Assembly (NCBI GenBank): GCA_018136815.1
Contig: CM030935.1
Span: 6,653,092 to 6,717,091, forward strand
DNA length: 64,000 nt
From: Isochrysis galbana
Lineage: Eukaryota > Haptophyta > Isochrysidales > Isochrysidaceae
Direction: 5' to 3'
The notes under the pieces: generated by a model
Databases searched by the model: none
What the model was told of the DNA's origin: nothing
The model's input: the letters and a program-made list of their open reading frames with translations, nothing else
Translations under genes and position numbers: made by a program
Shown here: piece after piece, positions 20,240 to 30,863 of the stretch
How the letters are laid out: each line of letters opens with the position of its first letter
How positions within the stretch are numbered: position 1 is the stretch's first letter

Positions 20240-22228
20240 TCATACGTGCCCGGCTGCCAGGGTGAGCGGGTTTGCGGTGAGCGTCAATGCCTCCTCGAAG
20301 GCGCCACCGGAGTAGTTGACCTGCGACACGAGGTCGCCGCTTTCCGAAAAGAAGGCATTGTGATAGGCGAAACTTTCAGAGCCAGGAAAGACCCATGCTT
20401 GAGAGGCGTTGATCTTGCACTTGACAGCATCCCCAAACCCGTCGAGCACGGAGTCCATCTTCGCCCCGAAACGGGCCTGATACTCAGCTACCGCACTCCG
20501 TGTCTTATCAAATATGTCTCGGCTCGCATCCTCTTCCCACTGCAGATCGCGGCTGTTGTCCTCCACATTCGTGGCCACGCTGAGCTGCAGCTCGCCGAAG
20601 CTCGAGACGGCGATACCGAACGTGCACTTGTACGTCTTATCATAGTAAGTCATCGACTTAAGGATGTCGTTGTTCCCCCAAAAATTGCTGTGCGTGATTG
20701 AGAGCCAATTGTATGTGCGCACCGACACGACGAACTGGGATCCGGGGAACGAGAGCTGCACGTTGGCCTCCGCGTGGGACTCAATGGACGCCGTCGTCGT
20801 CGCCAGGCCCTTGGAATCCTGCGCTTGGCCTCGCGACAAGAAGCTCAAGACGAGTGAGCTCGGGGTGGGTGTGGTGATGAAGACGGAAGGATCGGCCGAA
20901 GGGCAAAAGTCGAAGTACACTTCCGAGGTGTCTGAGGTCTCGACTACTCGCACAGAGGAGCCAAGGCAAAAGCTCTTGGCTTGCTCGTTGAGCACCCGTT
21001 GCAGATAGCCGATGAAGGCGGTACGCCGGGTAGAGACGACTCCGGCTATGGAGCCGACATCGCCAGGCTGGACCCAGTTCCAGGGAAAAGCCACCGGCGC
21101 CGGACCAGAGGAGGGGCCCTCGGCCGAAGTGGCTAGATAAGTAAGGCACGCCGCCTGATTCGTCCAGTCGGCTCGACCGTTGACGATGAATGGTTCGGTG
21201 GAGACGGTGAGCGCCGTCAATGCCATTGTGGCAGGTGGTGAGGTCGTGGACGTGAACTGATACGAAAGGCAAGGCTCGCCCTTTACGAGGAGGTGCTGCG
21301 CATAGGCGCTAGTGATGATGTTGCACATCTTCTCGTACAAGACACGGAACTCACTCACGTCAGACAAGCCGGAGATCACCGGTGGAGCATACCACTGGGC
21401 AGTCTCCAGATCAAGCAACAGCTTGCGGAGGGAGAATGCGTCGGAGCCCATTGCGTCGCGCAGCCCATCGCTCCGAAGCTTTACCGCGTCTGGGAGGGTC
21501 AGATCAGTCTGCGCATCTGTGGCTCGATCGACGACGCTGACAGAGGCCTTAAACACCCACGGACTGGACTGCTGCGACTTGCTGAGGAAGCGCGCCTGTT
21601 CAGGTCCGGAGACGATGAGGCCACACATGGAGACCTCTGCGGCGACGAAAGCGAGGTCGAGGGTGCGCGACTTGAATTCCTTCAGAAGGACGATAGGAGG
21701 CAGCACTGGATGCGCCGGGTCAAGCCTAGGCACGCCGCCCTTGAATTTGAGCGCAGCCACGAATCTCACCTTGTCGAGTGCAGCAACACCTCCATCTGCA
21801 TACGTCGAGCCATCAGCGATGGTGAAAGGGTCGACCCCAGCCGTATCCTTCAGCTCGCTGTATTCCATCTCAACGAGCTGCCCCGTACTGCTCAGGACGA
21901 AGCATAGATCCAGCTGGAAGTCTCTCCCGTTCTTCTTAAAAAAGTTCCACATGGCAGCACCCAGCGCTGCCTGAGAGACGGCAACCACACAATCGAGTGG
22001 TGGTGTCCCATCGAAAGAAGAGAGGTCACTTGCCTGCCCGCTCGTTTGATTGGCAGAGAGCTCACTTGCCTGCCCGCTCGTTCGATTGGCACTGACAAGT
22101 CCGGCGGCTCGAGTGTCCTGCGTCGCCCTCTGGGGCTTGGCACATGCCGTGCCCATGTGCCGAGAGCGAGGAGACTCCCCTTCCCTACTCGTGGAGAGTC
22201 GTTTGCGGCCCGCAGCCCGAGCACTCAA
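20240..22228 (-). CDS. large uncharacterised protein, possibly N-acylated (MGTAC start)
   Basis: The intact frame has 662 codons. I favour the second Met (22156), giving 638 residues that begin MGTACAKPQ, a pattern compatible with N-myristoylation at Gly2 and acylation at Cys5. The first Met would add 24 basic residues. A short duplicated SANxTSGQAS motif follows. The rest is a long alpha/beta protein with no membrane segment and no catalytic motif that I can name. From memory it resembles large uncharacterised proteins of filamentous fungi that occur beside a second large protein like the one encoded at 24089; no search could be run. The two genes diverge, with a cysteine-rich gene between them. 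Confidence 0.6.
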   Translation of the reverse strand: MSARAAGRKRLSTSREGESPRSRHMGTACAKPQRATQDTRAAGLVSANRTSGQASELSANQTSGQASDLSSFDGTPPLDCVVAVSQAALGAAMWNFFKKNGRDFQLDLCFVLSSTGQLVEMEYSELKDTAGVDPFTIADGSTYADGGVAALDKVRFVAALKFKGGVPRLDPAHPVLPPIVLLKEFKSRTLDLAFVAAEVSMCGLIVSGPEQARFLSKSQQSSPWVFKASVSVVDRATDAQTDLTLPDAVKLRSDGLRDAMGSDAFSLRKLLLDLETAQWYAPPVISGLSDVSEFRVLYEKMCNIITSAYAQHLLVKGEPCLSYQFTSTTSPPATMALTALTVSTEPFIVNGRADWTNQAACLTYLATSAEGPSSGPAPVAFPWNWVQPGDVGSIAGVVSTRRTAFIGYLQRVLNEQAKSFCLGSSVRVVETSDTSEVYFDFCPSADPSVFITTPTPSSLVLSFLSRGQAQDSKGLATTTASIESHAEANVQLSFPGSQFVVSVRTYNWLSITHSNFWGNNDILKSMTYYDKTYKCTFGIAVSSFGELQLSVATNVEDNSRDLQWEEDASRDIFDKTRSAVAEYQARFGAKMDSVLDGFGDAVKCKINASQAWVFPGSESFAYHNAFFSESGDLVSQVNYSGGAFEEALTLTANPLTLAAGHV

Positions 22229-22833
22229 GCGCCGACGGAGCTACAGCACGCCTAGTTTACATCGGGGCACACCCTACTCTAGAGTAGAGTAGAGGTAGGA
22301 GAAATTAAGGTGGTAGTCCGGTGGCGGGGCCGGGGGGGGGGGGGGGAGCGGGTGGGTGTGGGTGCAATTCTAATTGTGAGCGCGTACCTTACACGAATTC
22401 ATGCCTACAGCCTTCAGATGGGCAGGAATACAACAAAGCGTCGGCCCACAAGCTATATCTGAGCCTAAGGGAGGGTGTGTGTGTGGTGTTTGGTGGGGTT
22501 TACCTGCTTCCAGGGGGAGTTGGAAGCTGTCTCCGAATTACAGGGGTGTCAGCCGAAAGAAAAAACCAGACGCGATGGTTCGGTTTCTTAGATTCCCAGG
22601 CGTGCAATTACAATTGCAGTTTGCTTCAAATTTTTTTTACATGTACACGCGCAACACAGAAGACATTTTAAGGGGTCAAGTGCGCCGTCGACCGTGGGTG
22701 GATGGTTGGAGGCGGACATTGATTAAAGCGATGCTAGGATGGATGGCAACACAGATGAAGAATGACGACGGTGAGCCGCACGAGACGCCGCAGAGCGACG
22801 TGTGCAGCAAAGGCAGAGATGTGATACTCGTCA
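22229..22833. other. intergenic, no gene
   Basis: It holds a duplicated CTAGAGTAGAGTAGAG stretch near 22,279, a G-run at 22,333-22,346, and the 3' flank of the cysteine-rich gene. No motif-bearing frame was seen. Confidence 0.5.
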
Positions 22834-23556
22834 TTAAAGCATTTGCCGGCAGGTCCCGTGGTGGCAGGAATATAAATGGCCTGGGCAACAATGAGTGCGT
22901 GAATCGCACGCTCCACCTTGTACGCTACAAGGCGGAGAGGGCGGCGGCGAGGGCGATTGATCGAAGCAATAATGTGCAGAGTACTTCTCACATTTTGGTC
23001 TGCATGCGATGCCCTGAGGACATTCGCATTGAGGTGGAAGATCGTACCGCAGACGTGGGCAGCACGTGTCGCACGAGGCCGGGAGCGTGTCATGCCAGTA
23101 GCAGCCGGTAGACGGCGTGCCGACGGCCTCGCCGCAAGTGTCCACGGGTGGCTGACAGGTCACACAAGAACTGCAGTCCTCATCTGATCCACAAAAAGAG
23201 CAGGTGCACGGCATGCCACTTCCCGTCTTGCCCGTTGTGCAGTAGCACAGGTCCGCATCGTCCACGACTGAATAGCAGTTCTGACAAACAGGAGAATAGC
23301 GCGAGCACCAATGGGTATGTGCATTGCACTCGTTGTTGGCAGGCGGCGCAGTCGGGTCCGAACATGTCAAGGAGTCATCATTGCACACGTGGCACTTGCA
23401 ACGGACGCCAAGCCTTGTCGTCAGTGAAGTGCAGTCGCACGTCAAGTCTTCTGAATCCACATCAGACGCCACAGAGTCATAGCCAGCAAACAGGCTCGAG
23501 AACGCCAACGTCATGGGCGTGGCGACCACCAAGCCAACGAGCGAGGCCAACCGCAT
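22834..23556 (-). CDS. secreted cysteine-rich protein with knottin-like C-terminus
   Basis: The product is 240 residues. MRLASLVGLVVATPMTLAFS forms a good signal peptide. The mature part has several Cys-rich segments with repeated CxC, CxxC and CxxxC spacings, then a Pro-rich linker (QSPSPPPSPP). The last 30 residues have six Cys in the order C-x6-C-x5-CC-x6-C-x4-C, the arrangement of inhibitor-cystine-knot folds. Such folds occur in enzyme inhibitors, adhesion proteins and defence peptides, so the function is open. The linker style matches the secreted GMC protein at 8 kb. It is transcribed in the same direction as the 20240 gene and lies between two divergent large genes. Confidence 0.65.
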   Translation of the reverse strand: MRLASLVGLVVATPMTLAFSSLFAGYDSVASDVDSEDLTCDCTSLTTRLGVRCKCHVCNDDSLTCSDPTAPPANNECNAHTHWCSRYSPVCQNCYSVVDDADLCYCTTGKTGSGMPCTCSFCGSDEDCSSCVTCQPPVDTCGEAVGTPSTGCYWHDTLPASCDTCCPRLRYDLPPQCECPQGIACRPKCEKYSAHYCFDQSPSPPPSPPCSVQGGACDSRTHCCPGHLYSCHHGTCRQML

Positions 23557-24088
23557 CGAGGTTTCCGAGTCCGCCTCCCCCTCCCCAGTGAGTGTCCCAT
23601 ACTCTCTAGGCTATCTTTAAAAGAGAGTTCGACCGACGGGGCCAGAGTTGCTTCTCGTTGGGTGCGGTGAAACCTTTTGCTAGAACGAGAGGTGTGGGAC
23701 CGCGTAGCCCTCGACGGCCCCCGCGATGAGGAGGGGGGCGGTGCTGTGCGCGGTGGTCGTCGTTGGTGGGGTGCATAGGTACATGTAGGCTCGTGGCTAC
23801 CATAGCTCTAGGTACATACCCCTAGAATATATGGAAGATGCTCTACAGATCCACACTTCTCATCGGCGGGCGGTCCCAGCGGGTTCCCTTGGGACTTAGG
23901 AAGAAGGGGGCCTGTATTGGGCGTTCTTGTTCCTATTTTCGTGGGCGTAACAGACGGGGAGAGCGCCCGTCTCTTTTTCTCTCGTGGCCGCCGCGGAGAA
24001 TCTCCGTCGGCGGATTGTTTCATCACGGGATTGAAACTGAGGCGTATCGTACCACCCACCCTCGAGCGCCGCGCCATAACCCTGGGCC
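23557..24088. other. intergenic region between divergent genes
   Basis: About 530 bp lies between the start of the cysteine-rich gene (minus) and ATG 24089 (plus), so it probably holds both promoters. Short inverted repeats (GGGCG..CGCCC, GGAGAATCTCC) occur at 23,905-24,010. No conserved promoter box could be assigned. Confidence 0.4.
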
Positions 24089-27000
24089 ATGGGGTGCTGC
24101 CAGAGCAGAGAGATTCGCTTGGACAGGGACGAGGCGTCGCCAACAAGCTATTCCATCACTCTGAGCGCCGAGCTCATGACGAACTACCACCAGCATAGCA
24201 TCATGCAACCGCAGAAGGAATTTGCCGCTGTGCAGAGCGACACGGGCAACTCCCTCCTCTTCTCAGTTAGCCCGGAGGGCGAGCTGAATGCCGCTGTCGA
24301 GGAAACTGGCGTATCCAGCCACGGCTGGGCTGTGCACAGCCTGAGCAACAGCGTCATCGCGCAGGATTTCGGCGGCGAGGCTTCTGTTGGAACGTTCGCG
24401 GTCTCGCAGCGCCAGGGCGATGCATTGCGCGAGGTGCATGTCGCCATGTCAGTCGAGGCAGCAGGGCAATCCACGCTGTACCTGAGCCTGAACAATTCGA
24501 GCTCAGACATGGCCTGGACTGAGAACATGACCTGGACGAAAGCGCCGTTCAATGGTACCGACAGTGCAGGGTCGCCCATTGCTGCACCCTCGCCACTGAG
24601 AGTGAACAAGATCATGCTCGGGCAGGCACGCAGCGGCGAGTACATCATGGTCGATGTCGAGAGGCAACAACCTAATGCGACGTCACTCGTGGATCGCTAC
24701 TGGATCGACGTGTCAGACCGTTCAACGCCCGTCTGGAGACGTGCCCCGCTCGATGCAGATATCCAGGTTGGGACCTACCAATCAGCCATCGGCCGGGCGA
24801 GCGGTGAGACCGTCGACGGAGTCTACACCATCGGCAGAGTCGATGACGCCACACAGATCAGCTACGTGCCCCTCTACAACGACTTCGACCCCCGCACTCC
24901 CCCAACGGTCAATAGGCTTCAGCTTCCCGACGTCGACGCCGTACCCACTGCTCTGGCGGTGGCGCGCTCCATCGATGGGGATGTGGACGCCGATGTCTCC
25001 GACCTGTACGTTGCGGCGTCTGGTGGATTGTACCTGTTCACCGCCGACAATCAGGACGATACGGCCACAGCCGTCAAGATCGCCACGTCAAAAATGCTCG
25101 GCGGTGTTCGTGAGCTGCATGCCGCCGAGGAAGCCGACGGCGAGGGCGTCAGCCTAGTTACGGTGTGGGGGCTGAACTCTAGCGGCGAGGTTTTCTACCT
25201 CACTTGCCCAAAGCTGGACATCTCGAGAACCGGTGAAGCGTCAATGTGGTACCTCCCGCCCGGGCCCATCCTGGCCGGAGTCGACGCGATCGCGCCGTAT
25301 GTCAATCGGAGATTCGCGGCAAACACTTTCTTCGCACACTCAGGGCTGGGGCTCAACAAGCACACGCAGACTCCGGCCACCACGATGTGGACTCGAAAGC
25401 CGATCACACTGCCTCCGTCTAGCCTCACGCAGGACGCATCCGAGTTCCACAGCTTCACCACAGAGATCAAGCTGACCGAGACCGGCACCGGCTTCACCGC
25501 TGCACAAGGCACAGAGGTGCTCGTGACCAGTTCGACTGTCACGGCGGTGACGATCAACAACGTCTACCATCCGGTTGGCCCCAACTACCCAGTGCGCGTC
25601 CCCGTCGACGGGACGGGAACCGTGACCATCATTGAGCTGACGCACGAGCTGGTGGCCACCCACTTCCATGTGGAACTGGCACCAGCGGCGGGCGTGCTGT
25701 CGGCGGCGGGCCAGGAAGGCGGCGTCGTGGCCAACCCAATGGCCCATGCGTTCGACCGCAACAGCAGTCTGACGACCGCGGACAGCCTCCGCAAAGCAAC
25801 GATTACCCAGGACGACGGGACCAAGGTGCCCTTCCTTCCGGATGAGACCACGGACGAGACTCTCGATCAGATGGCCGAGATGAATCGGTCGTTGGCCAAG
25901 GCGCAGGACCATCTCGTCCTGCAGGGGAGAGCGCTGCACCTCTGCAGGAGTCCGCCGCCGCGGCCGGTGGGTGGCATCGGCACCTTTTTCCATCACATCG
26001 GCGACCTCTTGAGCGCCTTGGAATCGGGCGCCGAGCACTTCGTTGGCGCCGTATGCAGCGTGGTGTGGGACGTTGCGACGGCTGTATATCACTTCGTCGC
26101 ACAGGTGGGCGAATTGTACTACAAGGCCGTCCTTGACACCGTTGAGGCTCTCGGAGCGGCCATAAAATGGGTTTACAACGTGGTCAAGGTCGCCATCGAA
26201 ACGGTCATCGCATTTCTCAAGTTCATCTTCGAGTACGATGATATTGTCCGCTCATACAAGGTACTCCGCCACTGCCTCGACCTGTGCGTCGACGATACGG
26301 CACGCTTCTTCGAGAACAACCTGGAACAATTGAAGGGCTCGGTGGCGTCCATGTTCGACTCGTTCGAGTCCGAAATAGGTAAGGTTGCCGGTCTGGACGG
26401 CTTCAACGTGACGACGGCGGATGCGAGCAACATGGGCGGCGGCGGAGTCTCGGAAGCGGCGAGTAATGTCGCGATGCACCACCTCAAGAACAATGCGCGC
26501 AACGCGTCGGGCGGTGCTGCCGACAGCAAGCTCTTCTCGGACAGTCCGGGGGACGACACAGGCTTCGACGCGGCGCTCGACGCCTTCAAAGACCTGGTGA
26601 GCTCCGAGGTGGGGACGATTGAATCTGCATACGATAGTCTCAAGAAAAACGTCATCGATCAGTTCCGGACGCTCTCTTTCCAGCAAATTGTGGACAGGCT
26701 GCTCGGCATCATCGGCATCGCCCTTGTGGACTCCTACAAGAATATGGCGATGGCGATGTTCGACCTCGTCGTAGCAGGGATCAAAGCATTGCGCGAGCTC
26801 CTCTCGGGGTCGTTGTACATTCCGGTCGTCTCGTGGCTCTTCAACAAGCTCACCGGCGGGGATGATCTAAGCATCACCGGCGTCATTGCCTTTGTCGCGG
26901 CCTTCCCAGTCACTATAGGTTTCAAGCTGGTCAAGCAGGAGGCGCCCTTCAAAGAAGATCAAAACGTAAATCGTATCCTGGCCTTCGGCTCGCTCGACGA

Positions 27001-27912
27001 ATTCAAGGACGCTTTCTCGCCACCCGCATTCAGCGCCAAGTACGCGCAAGGGACCTTGTTGGCACCAGCACGGCTAGTTGGAGGCGATGGCGGCAATGAT
27101 GCGGAGGCCATGGAACTATTCCTCCGCTTGGCTTCTGGCATCGGCACCGTTCTACGGATGGTCTTTGCATGGATCAAAGATTTCGACGATTTAAACCCCG
27201 ATTCTATTTTCGGGACCAAGTACGAGGTGGACTGCATGCGGTGGGTCTCCTCCTTACTCTCCTCGGCCACCTCATATTTCTCGGGGTACAACAAGAAGTG
27301 GTACAACGTTGCCAACAAAATACTCCTCTGTGAGTTCCCCTCCTGGCACATGCTCATGCCCCAGTCTCGCGGCGCGCTACCCCCCCCCCTCCCCCGGGCC
27401 TACGCGCACTCCGTGCTGCCTAGAGGTGGCGTTGTCCGACATGCGAGGTTGGCATGGATCCCCAGGCAGAATGCAGACGCTATACTTTGAAGCGCAGCTC
27501 CGCTCTGAGGGAGGCCATCTCACGAACCGAAATGTTGCCTGCCGTCGCAGATTTCGGCAAGATGCGGCAGTTCTTCCAGTTGAACGCAAAGTGGTTCGTA
27601 AAAGGAGGGCTGCCTGCAGCTGCCGCCAAGAAATCCCTCACGGCGATCAAGGTGGCGATGGGCTGGACCGGCACCGTCGAGAACCTGATGAAGGGAGTCC
27701 TCGACGTCGTGAGCTTCAATCACAGCACAGCTAGCAATCGGGGATTGCACATGGCCGGCAAGCTTTCGAACCACATCGGTGGGATCCTCAGCGGGCCCAA
27801 AGAATCCATCAAGGCCACCGGGTATGCGGGCGCAGAAGGTCTCGCGATTGCTTTGGCTGCCGAAACCCTACTCCGTGGTGTCTATGCCATAGTGATCATA
27901 GCGAGTGGGTGA
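24089..27912 (+). CDS. large uncharacterised protein, possibly N-acylated (MGCCQS start), with intron(s)
   Basis: ATG 24089 starts a frame open to 27490. It begins MGCCQS, a strong N-myristoylation plus dual-Cys acylation context. Residues about 1-500 are beta-rich with propeller-like repeats (SDLYVAASGGLYLF, FANT-type FAHSGLGLNKHTQTP). Residues about 620-830 are amphipathic and hydrophobic helices (YHFVAQVGELYYKAVLDTVE, FEYDDIVRSYKVLRHCLDLC). A hydrophobic helical part follows. A GTGAGT donor at 27330 probably ends exon 1; protein-like sequence resumes in other frames from about 27424 (SDMRGWHGSPGRM) and 27454-27912, ending in a hydrophobic tail. I could not resolve the exact joins: simple GTGAGT-to-TAG splicing creates a stop, so a frameshift is also possible. 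From memory it resembles a widespread fungal family of unknown function. Confidence 0.6.
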
Positions 27913-28076
27913 GTAACTTGCGCGATGGCAATAAAAGGTTTTGCGCTCCTTTCGCACCTTTTCTTCAAACTCCGCTACCATCCGGTCGTCCGGGAAGAAA
28001 ATTGAAGCGCCACGCTACAGATTTGCCAGCACTAGAACACTAGCTTAGCCCAGCACCGTACTTCCCATGTAGGCTC

Positions 28077-28500
28077 AACTATCAGTAAAATTGATAGGGT
28101 CATGGGGGCCCCGTTCCCCCCTTCCTCCATCGCAGACACCCCCTGGTTTGGCCTGCACACTCAACCTCAGCTCCTGCCTGCTGGCAGGGGCTGAGTTGAC
28201 ATCACTCTGGCCCAGACCTTCACCGAGCGCGCGCCGCGCGCCGCATGCACTCGTCTGCACTGGCCCTCGCTTGTGTACTGACCCCCCCCTCTCCACCACT
28301 GAGCCACAGACCACCAGAGCCGACAGGATGGCACCCAGGACGGAGCAGGGCCAGGCAGCTTGACTAGCTCCGTGAGCAGGGCCACCTCTGCTGCCCCGGC
28401 AGCATCCGGGCCGTTCGTCGACAGGAAGTACCACACCCGTCCGGACGCGTGTGCCGAGGGTTCTTCGGGTCGAGGGCGAACCTTCGCCGTCTGAAGGAAA
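28077..28500 (+). mobile_element. AACTA-hairpin retroposon remnant (5' end)
   Basis: It begins AACTATCAGTAAAATTGATAG, a stem-loop (CTATCA/TGATAG), followed within 10 bp by an ATG. This matches the layout of the family A and B 5' ends elsewhere in the window. The sequence after it is GC-rich and Pro-coding. The 3' end and target duplication were not found, so the boundary at 28500 is arbitrary. Confidence 0.35.
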
Positions 28501-28822
28501 AAAAAAACCTTTTAATATTCTCGCCTCGCGCGCGGCACTGAGATCTATCTTCGTAGCCACGCTCCTTTCCACCTCGCTCCCCACTACCCGCCTTGCGGCT
28601 CCTCCCCTTGTGCTCTACTTAGGGGCTCAGGTTGTTGGGGGGAGTTGGGTTGGATCGGGTGCACTTGTCCCCAGCGAATGTTCTCGCCTTTCTCCTGTGT
28701 CACTGGATGGCCTGTTTATGTTTATTTCGGTCGTTTGGGCGTCTTGTCGTCCTTGAAGCTCGTTGTGTTGCGCGGTGTTTTAGCGCCTTCTGGTTGGGCT
28801 CGAGGCAGGCTGTAGGTGTGTC

Positions 28823-30103
28823 TCAGGCTAGCCGCTCTGTTAGGCCGACCGCTTCCGCCACTTGTCTCAGGGTGTCGCTCATTTTCAATCTACCCTTTTG
28901 GTCCTCCGTGAATATCGGTGAGCTAAGTTCCCTTGGGGTTTTGATCTTGGGTTTCCTTCCCTGGGCGGCCTTTCCGGTCCTCGCCGAGTTGTAGAGGCTC
29001 GGCGGAGCGCGGCCTCTCACCAGGGTAGAAAATCTTATGAGCGTGGCTTCCAGTGCTGGTATATAGTGAAATTCGTACGACTCATATTTTACTCTATAGA
29101 AGTCTCTGATGATGTACCTCCACGCTATTACGTATAAGGATTTTAGGCTGTCGGGGGTAACCGCACTAGGATATGCGAAGAGTCTGTCCTTTGCCTTTTG
29201 CGTGCGCGACCTTTTGGGGCAAGGCGTGTAGTTGGTTATGGCGTCAATGGTTTCGAATATTTTCTTCGTCGCTGGGCACCACGCTAGGTGGCACGAGTCT
29301 TCGCGGTGGCATTGGCATAACCTGCATTCACTCGTCTGGCTGACCGCAAATCTGTTTCTGGTTCCGATTCTCCTGTGGGTTATGTGTTTGAAGTGTGGGT
29401 GTTTGTCGGTGTGTTTTAGCAGTGGAAGAGCGTATAGTCTTGCTATATGTTTCCACTCCTCCTTTGTAATGTCTAATCTCTTTTCCCATGCGGGTTTCGC
29501 CGTTTGTGGGGCATTCGTTCGGGCTATTTTTAGCGTGGCTTTCGTGATGTCTGAGACCGTGATCGCGTCTAGCGCTACTTTCCCTTTGTTTATAGCGTAC
29601 TCTTCCGCCAGAGGGTATTCCGTAAATCTCGGGCCTTTGTACCCGTTCTCCCATTTAGCCGGTGGGTGGTAGTACCGGACTTCACTCTCATCTGTTACGT
29701 CTCCGGTGCCGGATATCTCTCCTAGGTAGTCGGTGTCGGCTTGTAGCCATATGTTGTTCATTTTGGTAATGTAGCGCTCGTCTTCGGAGACTCTCACTTC
29801 TCTATTTGGTGTGTTTCCCGCCTCGTGTGGATGGGTTCCGCCATCGTGGTCGTCCGTGTCCTTTTTGTCCGCTGTCGGGCGTTCTTTCGCTTGTCCTAGT
29901 ACGCTTCTCGCGTGGCTGACCACCGCGTCCCATGATTCTAAGAATTCTTTTTTGTGGATAGTTCTTCCCTCATGTGTGAAGGTGTCGGGTAGGTGCTCGA
30001 CATAAGCCGAGCATTCCTCTTTGCTGTATGGCGTCGTAAAGGCGCCGTCTTTAAATACGTTATGTATTACATTAGTGTGTAGCGACTCCCATAGTGTAGA
30101 TAT
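28823..30103 (-). pseudogene. LINE (non-LTR retrotransposon) ORF2 C-terminal fragment
   Basis: The minus-strand frame is open from 30103 to the stop at 28823 (about 426 codons; first ATG 29923). It contains the CCHC zinc motif at the C-terminus of many LINE reverse transcriptases: CRLCQCHREDSCHLAWC, i.e. C-x2-C-x7-H-x3-C, followed by helical sequence typical of that tail. The endonuclease and RT palm are absent: the frame starts abruptly at a TAGATATCTAGATATC palindrome, so the copy is 5'-truncated as LINE copies often are. A 3' untranslated part probably extends toward 28,510. No poly(A) or target duplication was found. Confidence 0.65.
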
Positions 30104-30389
30104 CTAGATATCTAGACATCCAGGACTTCTACTACGACTATATATATATGTAGTACTATACATACACCTTTCTATAATGTCTTTCTTCTTTTTTTCTTCC
30201 ACGCCGCTCCCCTTCCCCCCTCGCCCCTCGCCCCCTTCCCCCCCCCTTGTTTGTACGCGCCGCTGTTCGCTCGCCTGCTGCCCTCGTTGGCTCGAGGCGT
30301 GAGGAGGAGGAGGAGGGCCTCGCTGCCGCTGCCGCCTGTTGTTGGCATGAGCCCCCCTACCTACCCATCTTCCCATCTTTCTCCTCTTT

Positions 30390-30549
30390 CGCCCGCGCCC
30401 GGGTCATCGCTTCGGCTACGCTCTTGGGAGTGGAACGCATGTTCTCGAAAGCAGGCAAGTTCCATGATGACTTGAATAAAGCATCTCAAAGTCAGAGTGA
30501 TGAAACACTGGAGACTGGAGCATGCGCTTTTGGCCGCAGTCAACTATGA
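30390..30549 (+). pseudogene. hAT transposase C-terminal fragment 3
   Basis: The end of a short plus-strand frame reads IASATLLGVERMFSKAGKFH and then DDLNKASQ, matching the hAT ...S..xERxFSxAG... signature. Only this block is preserved and no transposase core lies upstream. Confidence 0.55.
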
Positions 30550-30689
30550 TTGATTGTGTGAGTAAGATTAGTGAGGAGCCCTTGTGTAATCGTGATCGTC
30601 TCACAGTCCACTGACCGCCGGTGCCTGCTGTCAGCTGTAAGCCCGTCCGCGCTCGACGGACTGTAAGCAGCTAAAGAGGCCCGCTCGCT

Positions 30690-30858
30690 GCCCGCTATTC
30701 ACTAGATATACAGATACTAGATATCTAGATATTGGCGATTGCCATCTAGCTAGATATAGATAGTCGCCGGCTCTATCTAACTAGATATAGATAGTGAAAA
30801 TCGGGGGTGGATAACTAGATAGCTAGATATCTGGCTATCTAGTTCCACGCCTTACTAA
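30690..30858. repeat. palindromic TAGATATCTA-rich tract
   Basis: Many overlapping inverted repeats built from CTAGATATCTAG, CTAGATATAGATAG and CTATCTAG occupy about 160 bp directly next to the LTR element's target site. The tract can form extended hairpins and may be a MITE end or a folded satellite. Confidence 0.6.
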
Positions 30859-30863
30859 TAATC
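30859..30863. repeat. 5-bp target-site duplication TAATC, left
   Basis: Matches 41809-41813 exactly and abuts the TGTCG terminus. Confidence 0.9.

Noticed and set aside
25340-26092. Minus-strand frame of 250 codons opposite the MGCCQS gene
   Set aside because: Antisense shadow; composition (Arg/His/Gly rich) and lack of motifs.
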